This document shows, piece after piece, positions 51,307 through 60,731 of a stretch of 64,000 nt of DNA (the stretch's first letter is position 1; the number at the start of each line of letters is the position of its first letter). The position numbers and the translations under genes are program-made. Source of the stretch: Pseudomonadota bacterium (GTDB lineage: Bacteria > Pseudomonadota > Gammaproteobacteria > Xanthomonadales > Xanthomonadaceae). Under the pieces are notes generated by a model that saw only the letters and a program-made list of their open reading frames with translations, made no database searches and was not told where the DNA came from. The stretch lies in NCBI GenBank assembly GCA_963205495.1, contig CAUJIN010000024.1, positions 1-64,000 on the forward strand, given 5' to 3'.

Positions 51307-51684
51307 ATGACAGCTTGCGCAGCCAGACTTCCGATTGCCGCACTGCTTGGCGCACTGGCGCTTGGCGGATGCGCCGGCACTCCGCCTCCGCGCCTGGCTC
51401 TGGAAGCCGCGCAGGTGGGCATCGAGCAGGCGCAGACGGTGGGCGCGCGGGACTATGCCCCGATGGAGCTGGCGCGCGCGCGCCAGCGCCTCGGCGAGGC
51501 CGACGCGGCCTTCGCGCAGCGCGAGTACAAGGACGCCGATCGCCTGGCCTCCCACGCCCTGCTCGAAGCCCAGCTTGCCCAGTACCGCTCGCGCGCCGCC
51601 ACCCAGCGCGAGGAAGTGCGGCGGCGCAGCGAGGAAAACGCGCGGCTGCGGCGCGAACTTCTGGGTCAGGGAGGCGCGCCATGA
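51307..51684 (+). CDS. DUF4398 domain lipoprotein
   Basis: This 125-aa envelope lipoprotein has a signal peptide with lipobox 'LALGGCAG' (Cys22). The rest is helical and matches DUF4398: 'ALEAAQVGIEQAQTVGARDYAPMELARARQRL' then 'AQREYKDADRLASHALLEAQL' and a charged coiled-coil tail. ATG 51307 is preferred to the TTG at 51298. Its stop overlaps the start of the OmpA-like gene, a pairing seen in other proteobacteria. Confidence 0.85.
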   Translation: MTACAARLPIAALLGALALGGCAGTPPPRLALEAAQVGIEQAQTVGARDYAPMELARARQRLGEADAAFAQREYKDADRLASHALLEAQLAQYRSRAATQREEVRRRSEENARLRRELLGQGGAP

Positions 51685-52634
51685 ATCGGCTGCTGACCGG
51701 CACCCTGCTTGCCTTGTGCCTGTGCGCACCTGCGCTGGCGCAGAAGGTGGACCCCGAGATGGAGCGCCTGCGCTCCCAGCTGCGTGCCCTGGATGAGGAA
51801 CCCACGTTCGGCGCGCTCGCACCCGCCGAGCGCCTGCTGGCGCAGCAGGCCATCGAGGCCCTTGCCGCGGCCTCGCGGCGCGAACGCGCGGACGCGCTGC
51901 TGGTGGCCGAACGCCGCCTGGACATCGCCCGCGCCGCCGCCGAAGCCGAGGCCTGGCAGGAGCAGATTGCCCAGCTGGAGCGCGAGCGCGATCAGATCCT
52001 GCTCGAAGCCAGCCGCCGCGACGCCGAGGCCGCGCGGCTGGAAGCCGAGAAACTGCGCCTGCAAAGCCTGGCGCGGATGGAAGAAGCCGAACGTGCGCAG
52101 GAAGCGGCCGCCAGCGCCATCGCCCTGAGCGAGCTGTCCAGCGCCGAGGCCGAGCAGGCCAAGCGGCTGGCCGAGGCCCAGTCGCAGGAAGCCGCGCTTG
52201 CGCGCAGGGAAGCCGATCTGGCCTTCGCCGCGGCGGAAAGCCTGCGCCTGCAGCTGCAGACCATGACCGCCACCAGCGAGGCGCGCGGCCAGGTGATGAC
52301 GCTCTCGGGCGAAGCCTTCGCCAGCGGCCAGTCGAAGCTGAAGCCCGAGGCGCGCGCCAACCTGCAGCGCGTGGTGGAGTTCGTCAACCGGTTCCCCGAC
52401 AAAAACGTGCTGATCGAGGGCCACACCGACAGCCAGGGCAGCGCCAACCTCAACCAGGTACTGTCGCAAAAACGCGCCGAAGCCGTGCGCGAAGCCCTGA
52501 TCCAGGACGGCGTGTCCGCCGCCCGCCTCAGCGCCGTGGGCCTGGGCAAGGACCAGCCGGTGGCCGACAACGGCAGCGCCGAAGGCCGCGCGCGCAATCG
52601 TCGGGTGGAAATTGTGGTGCTGGACGCACGCTGA
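51681..52634 (+). CDS. OmpA family protein with long coiled coil
   Basis: This 317-aa exported protein has a signal peptide ('LLALCLCAPALAQ'), about 150 residues of Ala/Glu/Arg-rich coiled coil, and a C-terminal OmpA peptidoglycan-binding domain. The domain reads 'VMTLSGEAFASGQSKLKPEA', 'VLIEGHTDSQGSANLNQVLSQKRAEAVREAL' and 'AEGRARNRRVEIVVL'. The Asp and Arg that hold diaminopimelate are present. It is translationally coupled to the DUF4398 lipoprotein, so the two probably act together at the outer membrane. Confidence 0.9.
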   Translation: MNRLLTGTLLALCLCAPALAQKVDPEMERLRSQLRALDEEPTFGALAPAERLLAQQAIEALAAASRRERADALLVAERRLDIARAAAEAEAWQEQIAQLERERDQILLEASRRDAEAARLEAEKLRLQSLARMEEAERAQEAAASAIALSELSSAEAEQAKRLAEAQSQEAALARREADLAFAAAESLRLQLQTMTATSEARGQVMTLSGEAFASGQSKLKPEARANLQRVVEFVNRFPDKNVLIEGHTDSQGSANLNQVLSQKRAEAVREALIQDGVSAARLSAVGLGKDQPVADNGSAEGRARNRRVEIVVLDAR

Positions 52635-53048
52635 CACCCGCATCGATCGGGCAAGACCTGCTCCGGTCGTGGATCGGGAGCTGAAATAAGCGGGGCGAAA
52701 GCGGGCGTACGGTCGCGCCACCGGGCGCGCCCTCCTCGCCCTCCTGCGTGCGGGGCTTGCAGCGGGCCGGGGCTGGGAGTAGGTTCGGGCCTGCCGGACG
52801 TTGGTGTACCGGCCATGTGCAGGATTGGCCCGATGCCCTTTTCCCGCCGACTCGTCGAACCGCCACCTTCCCGGCCGCACCGGGCGGAGCGGGGTCGAGG
52901 GGATGGCAGGAACGCCGGCCTGGGGTTGCGCCGCCTGAATTCGCGGCATTTCCGGATGAACGTTTTCTTCTCCACCTTGTCACTCAGGGTGACGGGCGCT
53001 CGTGCCCGTCGTTTCACCACATGCATCCATCGCAGGAGGTTTGCAGAC
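52635..53048. other. Intergenic leader region before ydcH
   Basis: There are 414 bases without a supported gene. A hairpin GACGGGC/GCCCGTC (52991-53010) follows an overlapping GTCAC/GTGAC dyad, about 40 bases before the ydcH start, and could shape its leader. AGGAGG lies ten bases before the ydcH ATG. The rest shows nothing I can name. Confidence 0.4.
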
Positions 53049-53270
53049 ATGTTCGAAGCCCAACCGCAAAGCGAGATCGACGCGTTGTTGCAGCACGACA
53101 CCGAGTTCCGGCGCCTGTACCAGCACCACCAGAAGCTGGATCGGCAGGTGGCCGACGCCACCGTGGGTGCGCTGCCCCTTGCGCCCGGCGCGCTGTCTCA
53201 GATGAAGCGCGAAAAGCTGGCCGCCAAACAGCGCCTGATGCGCTGGTACGAAGAACGTCGAACCCACTGA
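53049..53270 (+). CDS. YdcH/DUF465 family small protein
   Basis: This 73-aa helical protein reads 'SEIDALLQHDTEFRRLYQHH' then 'QKLDRQVADATVGA' and 'SQMKREKLAAKQRLMRWYEE', the two-helix DUF465 pattern (YdcH of E. coli). The function is unknown. A strong AGGAGG precedes the ATG. A GC-rich hairpin follows the gene. Confidence 0.85.
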   Translation: MFEAQPQSEIDALLQHDTEFRRLYQHHQKLDRQVADATVGALPLAPGALSQMKREKLAAKQRLMRWYEERRTH

Positions 53271-53304
53271 AGCACGGGCTTATGCGCGGCCAGGAGCCGC
53301 GCCC

Positions 53305-53340
53305 GCCGCCCCGGAAGCGAACCGCAGGCTCCGGGGCGGC
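53305..53340. terminator. Bidirectional hairpin between ydcH and the nucleoside hydrolase
   Basis: GCCGCCCCGG (53305-53314) and CCGGGGCGGC (53331-53340) form a perfect ten-base-pair stem with a 16-base loop in the gap between two convergent genes. No U-run is present on either side, so the call rests on stem and position. Confidence 0.45.
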
Positions 53341-53341
53341 T

Positions 53342-54271
53342 TCAGGCAGCACCCACTGCGGCCTGCACCAGCTGCTCGAAACGGGTGCGGTCGTAGGACA
53401 GCAGGATCCGCGCGTTGACCGGACGCTTGCCGCGACCCAGCCAGTCCACCACCGTCATGCCGCGCGCGTGCTCGCCGGCCAGCTCGACCGTCAGAGCGCG
53501 TTCGGCGGTTTCCAGCGCGCGCTCGGGTTCGAGCACCTGCGCCATTGCCAGCGCATCGGCGCTGTGCCATTCCTCGCCGCGCAGCCCGGCCGACCAGATT
53601 CGCGTCTGGCGCGAAATGGTGTCGTAGAAACGCGCCAGCGGGTGATCGACGGCAAACCAGCGGTCGCACCGGGCGTGCGCCAGTCCGTGCCGCAGCGTGG
53701 CTTCCCAGTCCACCAGCTCGAAGCGCGGCCAGCGGTCGAACACGATGCGCGCGGCCTCCGGGTCGAATCCGGTGTTGAACTCCACCGGCAGACGGGTGTT
53801 GCCGCGGCCGCTGACCGCACCGCCCATCACCACCAGGCGCGGCACGCGCTCGGGCAGGGAGGGATCGAGCGACAGCGCCAGCGCGAGGTTGGTGAGCGGG
53901 CCGAGCATCACGAAGGTCAGTTCTCCCGGATGCTCACGCGCGAGGCGCAGCATGGCGAGCGCGGCGTGTTCGGACTCGGCGCGGCGCGAAGGCGGCGACA
54001 ACCCGGCGTCGCCGAAGCCGTCGCGCCCGTGCACATAGGCGGCATCCTCGGGCACCGCAACCAGCGGCACCGGCGCGCCGGGGAACACCGGCGCGTCGAT
54101 GTCGGCCACTTCGCACAGCTTCAGCGCGTTGGCCAGGGTGTGGCCGAGGCCGACGTTGCCGGCGGTGATGGTCAGCGCCTCGATGCGGCAGCCGGGATGC
54201 GCGCTGGCCATCAGGATGGCGAGCGCATCGTCCACGCCCGGGTCGGTATCGATCAGCAAACGGTGGGTCAT
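53342..54271 (-). CDS. Nucleoside hydrolase (IU-NH family)
   Basis: This 309-aa enzyme cleaves ribonucleosides to base and ribose. The family Asp cluster binding Ca2+ and ribose is at the N-terminus: 'LLIDTDPGVDDALAILMA'. Other landmarks are 'ITAGNVGLGHTLANALKL', 'FVMLGPLTNLALAL', 'LVVMGGAVSGRGNTRLPVEFN' and 'SADALAMAQVLEP'. Substrate preference (pyrimidine, inosine-uridine) cannot be read. It is convergent with ydcH and divergent from the response regulator. Confidence 0.92.
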   Translation of the reverse strand: MTHRLLIDTDPGVDDALAILMASAHPGCRIEALTITAGNVGLGHTLANALKLCEVADIDAPVFPGAPVPLVAVPEDAAYVHGRDGFGDAGLSPPSRRAESEHAALAMLRLAREHPGELTFVMLGPLTNLALALSLDPSLPERVPRLVVMGGAVSGRGNTRLPVEFNTGFDPEAARIVFDRWPRFELVDWEATLRHGLAHARCDRWFAVDHPLARFYDTISRQTRIWSAGLRGEEWHSADALAMAQVLEPERALETAERALTVELAGEHARGMTVVDWLGRGKRPVNARILLSYDRTRFEQLVQAAVGAA

Positions 54272-54414
54272 TGCCTGTCTCCGGAAATCGAATCCGCGAT
54301 TATGCCGGCGCGCCGCGCGATGCGGCCTGGTTTGGCGCTTTGCCGGGCCATCGCGTAGGCTTGCCGAATCGCGCGCGGGCTCCGGCCCGCGCGTCCGCGC
54401 AAGGGGAGTGCCGC

Positions 54415-55047
54415 ATGATCCGTGTCTATCTGGTCGACGACCACGAGCTGGTGCGCACCGGCTTTCGCATGCTGCTGGCCCAGCACACCGATTTTTCCGT
54501 GGTCGGTGAAGCCGGCAGCGGCGAACAGGCGCTGATCGAGCTGCGCAAGACGCCGGCCGATGTGGTTCTGTGCGACCTGCACCTGCCGGGCATCAGCGGG
54601 CTGGAAGTGACCGACCGGCTGACTCGCAGCGACTCGCCTTCGCGCGTCATCATCGTCTCGGCGCAGGAGGATGGCCCGCTGCCGCGCCGCGTGCTCGCCG
54701 CCGGCGCCAGCGGCTATCTGGGCAAGGCCGCGCCGGCCGAGGAACTGCTGCGTGCGATCCGCGACGTGGCGCGCGGCAAGCGCTACATCTCTTCCGCGGT
54801 GGCCCAGCAGATGGCGATCAGCAGCCTGGACACCACCGGCTCGCCCTTCGAGCAGCTCTCGGTGCGCGAGCTGGAGGTGGCGATGCTGCTGGTCCAGGGG
54901 CTGCGCATGACGGTCATCGCGAACCACCTCAACCTCAGCGCCAAGACCGTGGCCACGCACAAATACCACCTGTTCGGGAAGCTCGGCGTGAACGACATCG
55001 CCTCGCTCACCCGGCTGGCGCTCCAGCACGGCCTGGCCGCGGACTGA
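54415..55047 (+). CDS. gacA: Response regulator, GacA/UvrY type
   Basis: This 210-aa two-domain regulator has a receiver domain with the phospho-Asp in 'DVVLCDLHLPGISG' (about residue 54) and the conserved Lys in 'GYLGKAAPAEELL'. The LuxR-type helix-turn-helix reads 'LSVRELEVAMLLVQGLRMTV' then 'LNLSAKTVATHKYHLFGKLGVND'. The C-terminal part is very like GacA/UvrY, which drives small RNAs of the Csr/Rsm system. uvrC, its usual neighbour, is absent. AGGGGAG precedes ATG 54415. Confidence 0.88.
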   Translation: MIRVYLVDDHELVRTGFRMLLAQHTDFSVVGEAGSGEQALIELRKTPADVVLCDLHLPGISGLEVTDRLTRSDSPSRVIIVSAQEDGPLPRRVLAAGASGYLGKAAPAEELLRAIRDVARGKRYISSAVAQQMAISSLDTTGSPFEQLSVRELEVAMLLVQGLRMTVIANHLNLSAKTVATHKYHLFGKLGVNDIASLTRLALQHGLAAD

Positions 55048-55148
55048 GGGCCTGCACCGGAAGGCTTCCGCGGGAAACGGATGCATTCCCGGGTTCCGAA
55101 CCGATCCACGCCGCCGGCCCCGGAAGGGCGCGGCGGCGGGCGCGCGAA

Positions 55149-58100
55149 TCAGGCGTCGGGGCGCACCTGAGGCGCCTCTTCGACGGCCGAGGGCGGCTGC
55201 GCGGAAGATGCGTCATCGGCCGATTCCGGCGTCGGGGCGGCTTCCTCCGATCCGCGAATGGCTGCACCCTCCGCAGTCGGCTTGGCTTCGACGGGCTTGG
55301 CTTCGACCGGCGCGGACGAAGCGGATTCCGGCGCGGCGAACAGGCTTCCCTGCTGCACGCGGGAATGCAGCGCGGTCGCCACGGCGCTGGCCACGGACAT
55401 GCGCCCGGCATCGGCGGGACCGCGCCGCTCCAGCGGCGCCGGAACCGGCGCGAAGACCGATTGCATGGCCCCGGGCGTCGGCGCAGGCTTGGCCGGAGCG
55501 GGCTCGGGCCTGGCCGGCGGTGCGGCCGCGGCTGGCGTTGCGGCAGAAGGCGGTGAGGCAGGCGCGATTTCCGGCACCGCAGGCGCAGGAGCCTGCGCAG
55601 GATCCGCTACCGCTTCGGCCGCCGCAGGCGCGGCGCGGCGCTCCTGCTCTTCCGGGGCAGGGGGAACTATCGCTGCAGAAGAAGACCCCGGCGCAGGCGC
55701 AGGCGCAGGCGCAGGCGCAGGCGCAGGCGCAGGCGCAGGCGCAGGCGCAGGCGCAGGTGCAGGTGCAGGTGCAGGTGCAGGTGCAGGTGCAGGTGCAGGT
55801 GCAGGTGCAGGTGCAGGTGCAGGTGCAGGTGCAGGTGCGGGTGCAGGTGCAAGCACCGGCGCGGGAAGCAGGACGGCGGACGCAGCGGCCGGACGACGGC
55901 CTTCGCGCGCGCGCGGCGCGCGGGACGCAGCCTCGTCCGCGGCTGCGGGAGTCTCGGAAGGGGTTTCGCCTGCGGACTCGTCCTCGTCCTCGTCATCCAT
56001 GTCCGCATCGTCGACCGCGCTTTCATCGATTCCGCCGGATGCCTCTTCCTGACGGCGGCGGCGGCGGCCGCCGCGGCGGCCGCGGCGGCGGCGCGAGGGC
56101 GATGCCGAATCGTCGGCCACCGGCGGCGCGGAGCCGTCGGCTGCGACCGCTGCTGCTTCGACCGGTTCCGCGGGAGTATTGCCATCGGTGTCCGGCGCAG
56201 ACGCGGGCACCGGAGCCGGCGTCGGACGCGGCGATGCGGCGCGCGCCGATTCCTCGGCGACAGCCTTCACCGGCTCGGCGGTTTTGGCCGGTTCCACGGG
56301 CTTTGCCGGTTCCGCCGATCGGCGCTCGGCGCTCGGGATCTGGGGTTCGCGTGCGGCTGCGGATACCGCCGGCGCTTCCTTGTCCTGCACCGGCTTGGCG
56401 CGACCGGTGTCGCGCCCATCGGCACGCGCCTGCTGGCGGGCATCGCGCTTGCCGCCCGCATCCTGGCGAGCCGCGTCCTGACGGCGCGCACCGCGGCCGT
56501 TCTGGTTCAGGGGCTCCTGTGCCGGATCCTTGCCGGCCGCAGCGCCGGTGCGCGGCTCCTGGGCGGCGGGCTTGCCGCGCTCCTGGCCGTTGCGCGAACG
56601 CGGGTCGGCGCTGCGCTGGCGGTCGCCGCGGCCGTCGCGACGGCCGTTCGCCCCGGAACCCTGATTGGCGCCCTGTCCCGGTCGAGGGCCGCGCGCCGGC
56701 GGGGTTCCAGACGGCCGCGCGGTCGCAGCGGGAGCGCTGGCCGACTCGCCCGCACCGAACAGTCGGGCAAGCCAGGCGAAGAAACCGCGCTTGGGTGCCG
56801 ACGCGCTCGGCGCAGGCGCTGCCGCAACCGGCGCGGGTGCCGGCACGGGCGCAGCGACCGGCACGGGTGCCTCATTGGGCTGCTCTTCGCGGATCGGCGC
56901 CGGCTGTGCCGGGCGCACGGCGGTCACGGCCGGCGTCGGCGGGATGTTGAGGTTGGCGCGGGTGAGCGCGTGCACTTCCTGCCGGCGCGCGGTGGTGCGG
57001 CGGTAGCTCGGCTTGCCGTGCTCTTCCTCGTCCAGCTCGTTCTCGCGGATGCGGCTGACCTCGTAGTGCGGAATCTCGAGCTGGGCATCGGACACGATCA
57101 CCGCCGGCACGTCGTGGCGCTGCTCGATGTCCATCAGCGCGCGGCGCTTCTCGTTGAGCAGGAAGTTGGCGATTTCCGCCGGCACCTGCACCAGCACCTG
57201 TCCGGTGTTGTCCTTCATCGCCTGCTCTTCCACCAGGCGCAGGATCGACAGCGACAGCGATTCCACCGAGCGCACCCGGCCGTGGCCCTCGCAGCGCGGG
57301 CAGACGATCTGGCTGGATTCGCCCAGGCTCGGGCGCAACCGCTGGCGGCTCATTTCCAGCAGGCCGAAGCGCGAGATGCGGCCGACCTGGACACGCGCGC
57401 GGTCATACTTGAGCGCCTGTGCGAGGCGATTTTCGACCTCGCGCTGGTGCTTGGCCGAACCCATGTCGATGAAGTCGATCACCACCAGGCCACCCAGATC
57501 GCGCAGGCGCATCTGGCGCGCCACTTCCTCGGCGGCTTCCAGGTTGGTGTTGAACGCGGTTTCCTCGATGTCGCCGCCCTTGGTGGCGCGCGCCGAGTTG
57601 ACGTCGATGGCGGTCAACGCCTCGGTCTGGTCCACCACGATCGAGCCGCCCGAGGGCAGGCGCACGGTGCGCTCGTAGGCGTTCTCGATCTGCGACTCGA
57701 TCTGGAAGCGGTTGAAGAGCGGCGTGGTGTCCTTGTACAGCTTGAGCTTGCGCAGGTTCTGCGGCATCACCTGCTGCACGAAATCGCGCGCGTCATCGAA
57801 CATCTCCGGACTGTCGATGAGGATCTCGCCGACATCGGCGCGCAGGTAGTCGCGCAGCGCGCGGATGATGAGGCGCGATTCCTGGTAGATCAGGAAGGGC
57901 GCGGGCCTGGCCAGTGCGGCGTCGGTGATCGCCTTCCACACCTGCAGGAGGTAATCGACGTCCCACTGCAGCTCTTCCGCATCGCGGCCGACGCCGGCGG
58001 TGCGGATGATGACGCCCATGTCGTCGGGGATCGACATGCGGTCCAGCGCTTCCTTGAGCGCGGCGCGATCGTCGCCCTCGATGCGGCGCGAGACGCCGCC

Positions 58101-58505
58101 GGCGCTGGGGCTGTTGGGCATCAGCACCAGATAGCGGCCGGCCAGCGAGATGAAGGTGGTCAGCGCCGCGCCCTTGTTGCCGCGCTCTTCCTTGTCCACC
58201 TGCACGACCACTTCCTGACCTTCGCGCAGGAGCTCCTTGATCGTGGCCTTGTTCGGGTTGACGCCTTCGATGAAGTAGTCGCGCGAGATCTCCTTCAGCG
58301 GCAGGAAGCCGTGCTTGTCGGCCCCGTATTCGACGAAGGCGGCCTCCAGCGAGGCCTCCAGCCGGGTGATCCGGCCCTTGTAGATGTTGGACTTCTTCTG
58401 TTCCTTCGAGGGCTGCTCGATGTCGATGTCGTACAGCGTCTGTCCATCGACGATGGCCACGCGCAGTTCTTCCTGCTGCGTGGCGTTGATCAACATTCTT
58501 TTCAT
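55149..58505 (-). CDS. rne: Ribonuclease E
   Basis: This is the main mRNA-decay and rRNA-processing endonuclease and degradosome scaffold, 1118 aa. The catalytic N-terminal half has an S1 domain (about 36-120), the 5'-sensor/RNase H-like region, the metal Asp residues in '[15 protein letters not shown]' and '[13 protein letters not shown]', and the Zn-link '[10 protein letters not shown]'. The C-terminal half is disordered: Arg-rich RNA-binding segments ('[14 protein letters not shown]'), an acidic patch, and a 27-unit Ala-Pro tract encoded by hexanucleotide repeats. ATG 58505 begins [10 protein letters not shown]. It is divergent from rluC with a 389-base gap, as in E. coli. Confidence 0.96.
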   Translation of the reverse strand: MKRMLINATQQEELRVAIVDGQTLYDIDIEQPSKEQKKSNIYKGRITRLEASLEAAFVEYGADKHGFLPLKEISRDYFIEGVNPNKATIKELLREGQEVVVQVDKEERGNKGAALTTFISLAGRYLVLMPNSPSAGGVSRRIEGDDRAALKEALDRMSIPDDMGVIIRTAGVGRDAEELQWDVDYLLQVWKAITDAALARPAPFLIYQESRLIIRALRDYLRADVGEILIDSPEMFDDARDFVQQVMPQNLRKLKLYKDTTPLFNRFQIESQIENAYERTVRLPSGGSIVVDQTEALTAIDVNSARATKGGDIEETAFNTNLEAAEEVARQMRLRDLGGLVVIDFIDMGSAKHQREVENRLAQALKYDRARVQVGRISRFGLLEMSRQRLRPSLGESSQIVCPRCEGHGRVRSVESLSLSILRLVEEQAMKDNTGQVLVQVPAEIANFLLNEKRRALMDIEQRHDVPAVIVSDAQLEIPHYEVSRIRENELDEEEHGKPSYRRTTARRQEVHALTRANLNIPPTPAVTAVRPAQPAPIREEQPNEAPVPVAAPVPAPAPVAAAPAPSASAPKRGFFAWLARLFGAGESASAPAATARPSGTPPARGPRPGQGANQGSGANGRRDGRGDRQRSADPRSRNGQERGKPAAQEPRTGAAAGKDPAQEPLNQNGRGARRQDAARQDAGGKRDARQQARADGRDTGRAKPVQDKEAPAVSAAAREPQIPSAERRSAEPAKPVEPAKTAEPVKAVAEESARAASPRPTPAPVPASAPDTDGNTPAEPVEAAAVAADGSAPPVADDSASPSRRRRGRRGGRRRRRQEEASGGIDESAVDDADMDDEDEDESAGETPSETPAAADEAASRAPRAREGRRPAAASAVLLPAPVLAPAPAPAPAPAPAPAPAPAPAPAPAPAPAPAPAPAPAPAPAPAPAPAPAPAPAPGSSSAAIVPPAPEEQERRAAPAAAEAVADPAQAPAPAVPEIAPASPPSAATPAAAAPPARPEPAPAKPAPTPGAMQSVFAPVPAPLERRGPADAGRMSVASAVATALHSRVQQGSLFAAPESASSAPVEAKPVEAKPTAEGAAIRGSEEAAPTPESADDASSAQPPSAVEEAPQVRPDA
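55691..55852. repeat. Hexanucleotide minisatellite in rne encoding (Ala-Pro)n
   Basis: There are 27 consecutive six-base units within the rne coding region. Eleven GCGCAG units are followed by thirteen GTGCAG, one GTGCGG, one GTGCAG and one GTGCAA. On the coding strand they give Ala-Pro dipeptides. The two blocks differ only at the second base, a sign of two separate expansions. Because the unit is six bases, slippage changes length without shifting frame. Confidence 0.95.
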
Positions 58506-58894
58506 GGTGTTGCGATTCCTCACGCGCTCAGGCCGCAAGGAACGCCGGGTGCTCCGCGCCCAGTTTCAGGGGCGGCGACGGTCGCGCCGGGCGCGGACCG
58601 TCGCCGTGCAGAATCTCCAGCGCATCGAACCGTCGGGCATTTCCCGCGGGAGCGCGATTTCCAAACAAAAGGGAAAGCCGCCGGATGCTCTCGCATCCGG
58701 CCAGCCAACGAGCCGAAAAGCCGATTCCCGCACTTTTCGGGCGAACTGCCTGCTCCGTCGCCGACGCAGCGGATACACTTGCACGCAGGTTGCGTGCCGC
58801 TGCCAGACCGCGCCGGAACCTTCGCCGCGCGCCGATCCTGGCGGGCGCACGACCAAATCCTGACGTTTTCTCGCACCTTCAGTGTAGCAATCCC
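58506..58894 (-). promoter_or_regulatory. Long rne 5' leader with two strong hairpins
   Basis: The 389-base gap between rne and rluC has no gene. In rne direction, a nine-base-pair hairpin GCCGGATGC/GCATCCGGC (58680-58701) is followed by a pyrimidine-rich CTTTCCCTTTTGTTT, resembling an intrinsic terminator. Further down an eleven-base-pair stem CGGCGACGGTC/GACCGTCGCCG (58573-58606) lies about 70 bases before the start codon. E. coli rne is autoregulated through a structured leader of similar length; the same is inferred here. The rluC promoter must also lie in this gap. Confidence 0.5.
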
Positions 58895-59857
58895 ATGACA
58901 ACCGCGGCAAACGGGCCCGAATCCGGGGTCCGGCGGGTGCAGGTCGAAGCCGACCGCGCCGGCCAGCGCATCGACAATTTCCTCTCCGGCCAGCTCAAGG
59001 GCGCGCCGCGTGCGCTCATCTACCGGCTGCTGCGCACCGGCCAGGTGCGGATCAACGGCAAGCGCGCCAAGCCCGACAGCCGCCTCGAAGCCGGCGACGA
59101 AGTGCGCATCCCGCCGCTGCGGCTGGACGAACCGGACGCCCCGGCGCGCCCGCCGGCCGCCCTGCTGTCGCATCTGGAGGCAGCCATCGTGTTCGAGGAC
59201 GCACGCCTCCTGGCGCTGAACAAGCCTTCGGGCCTGGCCAGCCACGGCGGCAGCGGCATCCGCTTCGGCGCCATCGAGGCGCTGCGCGCGCTGCGCCCGG
59301 ACCAGTCGCTGGAGCTGGTGCACCGACTCGACCGCGACACATCCGGTCTTCTGGTCCTCGCCAAGAAGCGCTCGGCGCTCACCGAACTGCAGGCGCTGCT
59401 GCGCGAGGACCACGGCGCCGGCCTGACCAAGCGCTACCTGACCCTGCTCACCGGCCGCCTGCCCGACGGCACCCTGACGGTGGACGCGCCACTGCACATC
59501 GGCCTGCGCCAGGGCGGCGAACGCCACGTGCAGGTGCATCCGCAGGGCAAGCCCTCGACCAGCCACTTCCGCGTGCTGGAGCGGCGCGGCGGGCACTCGT
59601 ACTGCGAGGTGCGGATCGAAACCGGCCGCACCCACCAGATCCGCGTCCACGCCGCCCATCTCGGCCATCCGGTGGCGGGCGACGACAAGTACGGCAAGGA
59701 AGACGTCAATCGCCGGCTGCGCGAGCAGATCGGCCTGCGGCGGCTGTTCCTGCACGCCGCCTCGCTGGAGTTCGCGCTCGACGAGGGCGCTGCGCCCTAC
59801 CTGCTGAATGCGCCTCTGGCCCCGGATCTTTCGCAGGCGCTCGATCGCCTCGGCTGA
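58895..59857 (+). CDS. rluC: 23S rRNA pseudouridine synthase RluC
   Basis: This is a pseudouridine synthase of the RluA family (positions 955, 2504 and 2580 in E. coli). An N-terminal S4 domain ('QRIDNFLSGQLKGAPRALIY' then 'GQVRINGKRAKPDSRLEAGD') is followed by the catalytic motif 'LELVHRLDRDTSGLLVLAKK' with the nucleophile Asp. 'GRTHQIRVHAAHLGHPVAGDDKYG' is also present. Length is 320 aa from ATG 58895. Divergence from rne is the usual arrangement. Confidence 0.93.
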   Translation: MTTAANGPESGVRRVQVEADRAGQRIDNFLSGQLKGAPRALIYRLLRTGQVRINGKRAKPDSRLEAGDEVRIPPLRLDEPDAPARPPAALLSHLEAAIVFEDARLLALNKPSGLASHGGSGIRFGAIEALRALRPDQSLELVHRLDRDTSGLLVLAKKRSALTELQALLREDHGAGLTKRYLTLLTGRLPDGTLTVDAPLHIGLRQGGERHVQVHPQGKPSTSHFRVLERRGGHSYCEVRIETGRTHQIRVHAAHLGHPVAGDDKYGKEDVNRRLREQIGLRRLFLHAASLEFALDEGAAPYLLNAPLAPDLSQALDRLG

Positions 59858-59956
59858 GGTTCCCGCGCGGTCACGCCGGTGCCGCTCCGGCGTCCTGAAC
59901 CGCACGCAAGGCGTTATCCTGCACCGATTCCCACGACCCACAGTTCTGGAGACGAC

Positions 59957-60718
59957 ATGTTCACCCGCTTGATGAATGTCTTCCGCGGCTTCCTGTCGCT
60001 GTTCATTTCCGGCATCGAGAAGCGCAATCCCGAGGCGCTGCTGGAGCTGGAGCAGGAAAACCTGCGCAAGCAGATCGGCAGCTACAACCAGAGCCTGGCC
60101 GCGCACGCCGGACTGGCCGAGCGCCTGATGAGCCAGGTGCGCAAGCTGGAGACGGAAGAAAACGACCTGCGCGCCAAGACCCGCGCGCACCTTCGCGCCG
60201 GCAACCAGGCCGCGGCCGGGCAGCTCGCCCTGCGCCTGCAGACCGTGACCCGCGAGCTGGCCGAGAACCGCAGCCAGCTCGAGGGCGCGGAAGAAACCTA
60301 CAAGAACCTGGTCAAGGCCCGCGACGTGGCGGTGAACGCCGCGCGCGCCAAGATCGACGGCCTCAAGGGCGCGATCAACGACATGCGCATGAAGAAGGCG
60401 CTGGCGGACATGAACGAGATGGCGGCCGGCATGATCGGCCAGATCGGCGGTTCCGGCGACACCCTCAACCGCCTGCAGGAAATGGTCGAGGAAGAGCGCA
60501 CCAAGCAGGCAGGGCGCGCGCGCGTGGCCAAGGATTCCATCGACATGGGCGAGATCAACCTGAAGGAGGCCGAGCAGCAGGCGCTGGCCGACCAGGCGCT
60601 GGCCGACTTCGCCGCGGCCGAGGGCCTGACGCTGGAAGGCGCGCCGGCGCCGGCGTCCGCGCCGGTCGAGCGCAACATGGGCGCGGCGCCGCGCACCAGC
60701 GACAGCGAATCGGCCTGA
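59957..60718 (+). CDS. pspA: PspA/IM30 family protein
   Basis: This 253-aa, almost wholly helical, membrane-associated protein belongs to the PspA/Vipp1 family, now placed in the ESCRT-III superfamily. It begins 'MFTRLMNVFRGFLSLFISGIEKRNPEALLE' and continues with heptad-rich helices ('MSQVRKLETEENDLRAKTRA', 'KIDGLKGAINDMRMKKALADMNEMA'). A short Ala/Pro tail follows. No pspF, pspB or pspC is present, so this is not the classical psp operon. The next gene begins 13 bases later and encodes an AAA+ ATPase. Confidence 0.9.
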   Translation: MFTRLMNVFRGFLSLFISGIEKRNPEALLELEQENLRKQIGSYNQSLAAHAGLAERLMSQVRKLETEENDLRAKTRAHLRAGNQAAAGQLALRLQTVTRELAENRSQLEGAEETYKNLVKARDVAVNAARAKIDGLKGAINDMRMKKALADMNEMAAGMIGQIGGSGDTLNRLQEMVEEERTKQAGRARVAKDSIDMGEINLKEAEQQALADQALADFAAAEGLTLEGAPAPASAPVERNMGAAPRTSDSESA

Positions 60719-60731
60719 AGGCCCTTCCGCG

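Noticed and set aside
55691..55852. CRISPR array
   Set aside because: The units are six bases with no spacers and lie in frame inside rne. No other array or cas gene is visible in the window.
55258..56052. Gly-Ala repeat protein (264 aa) on the plus strand opposite rne
   Set aside because: It is the complement of the Ala-Pro repeat tract; rne is certain and no start signal supports the other strand.
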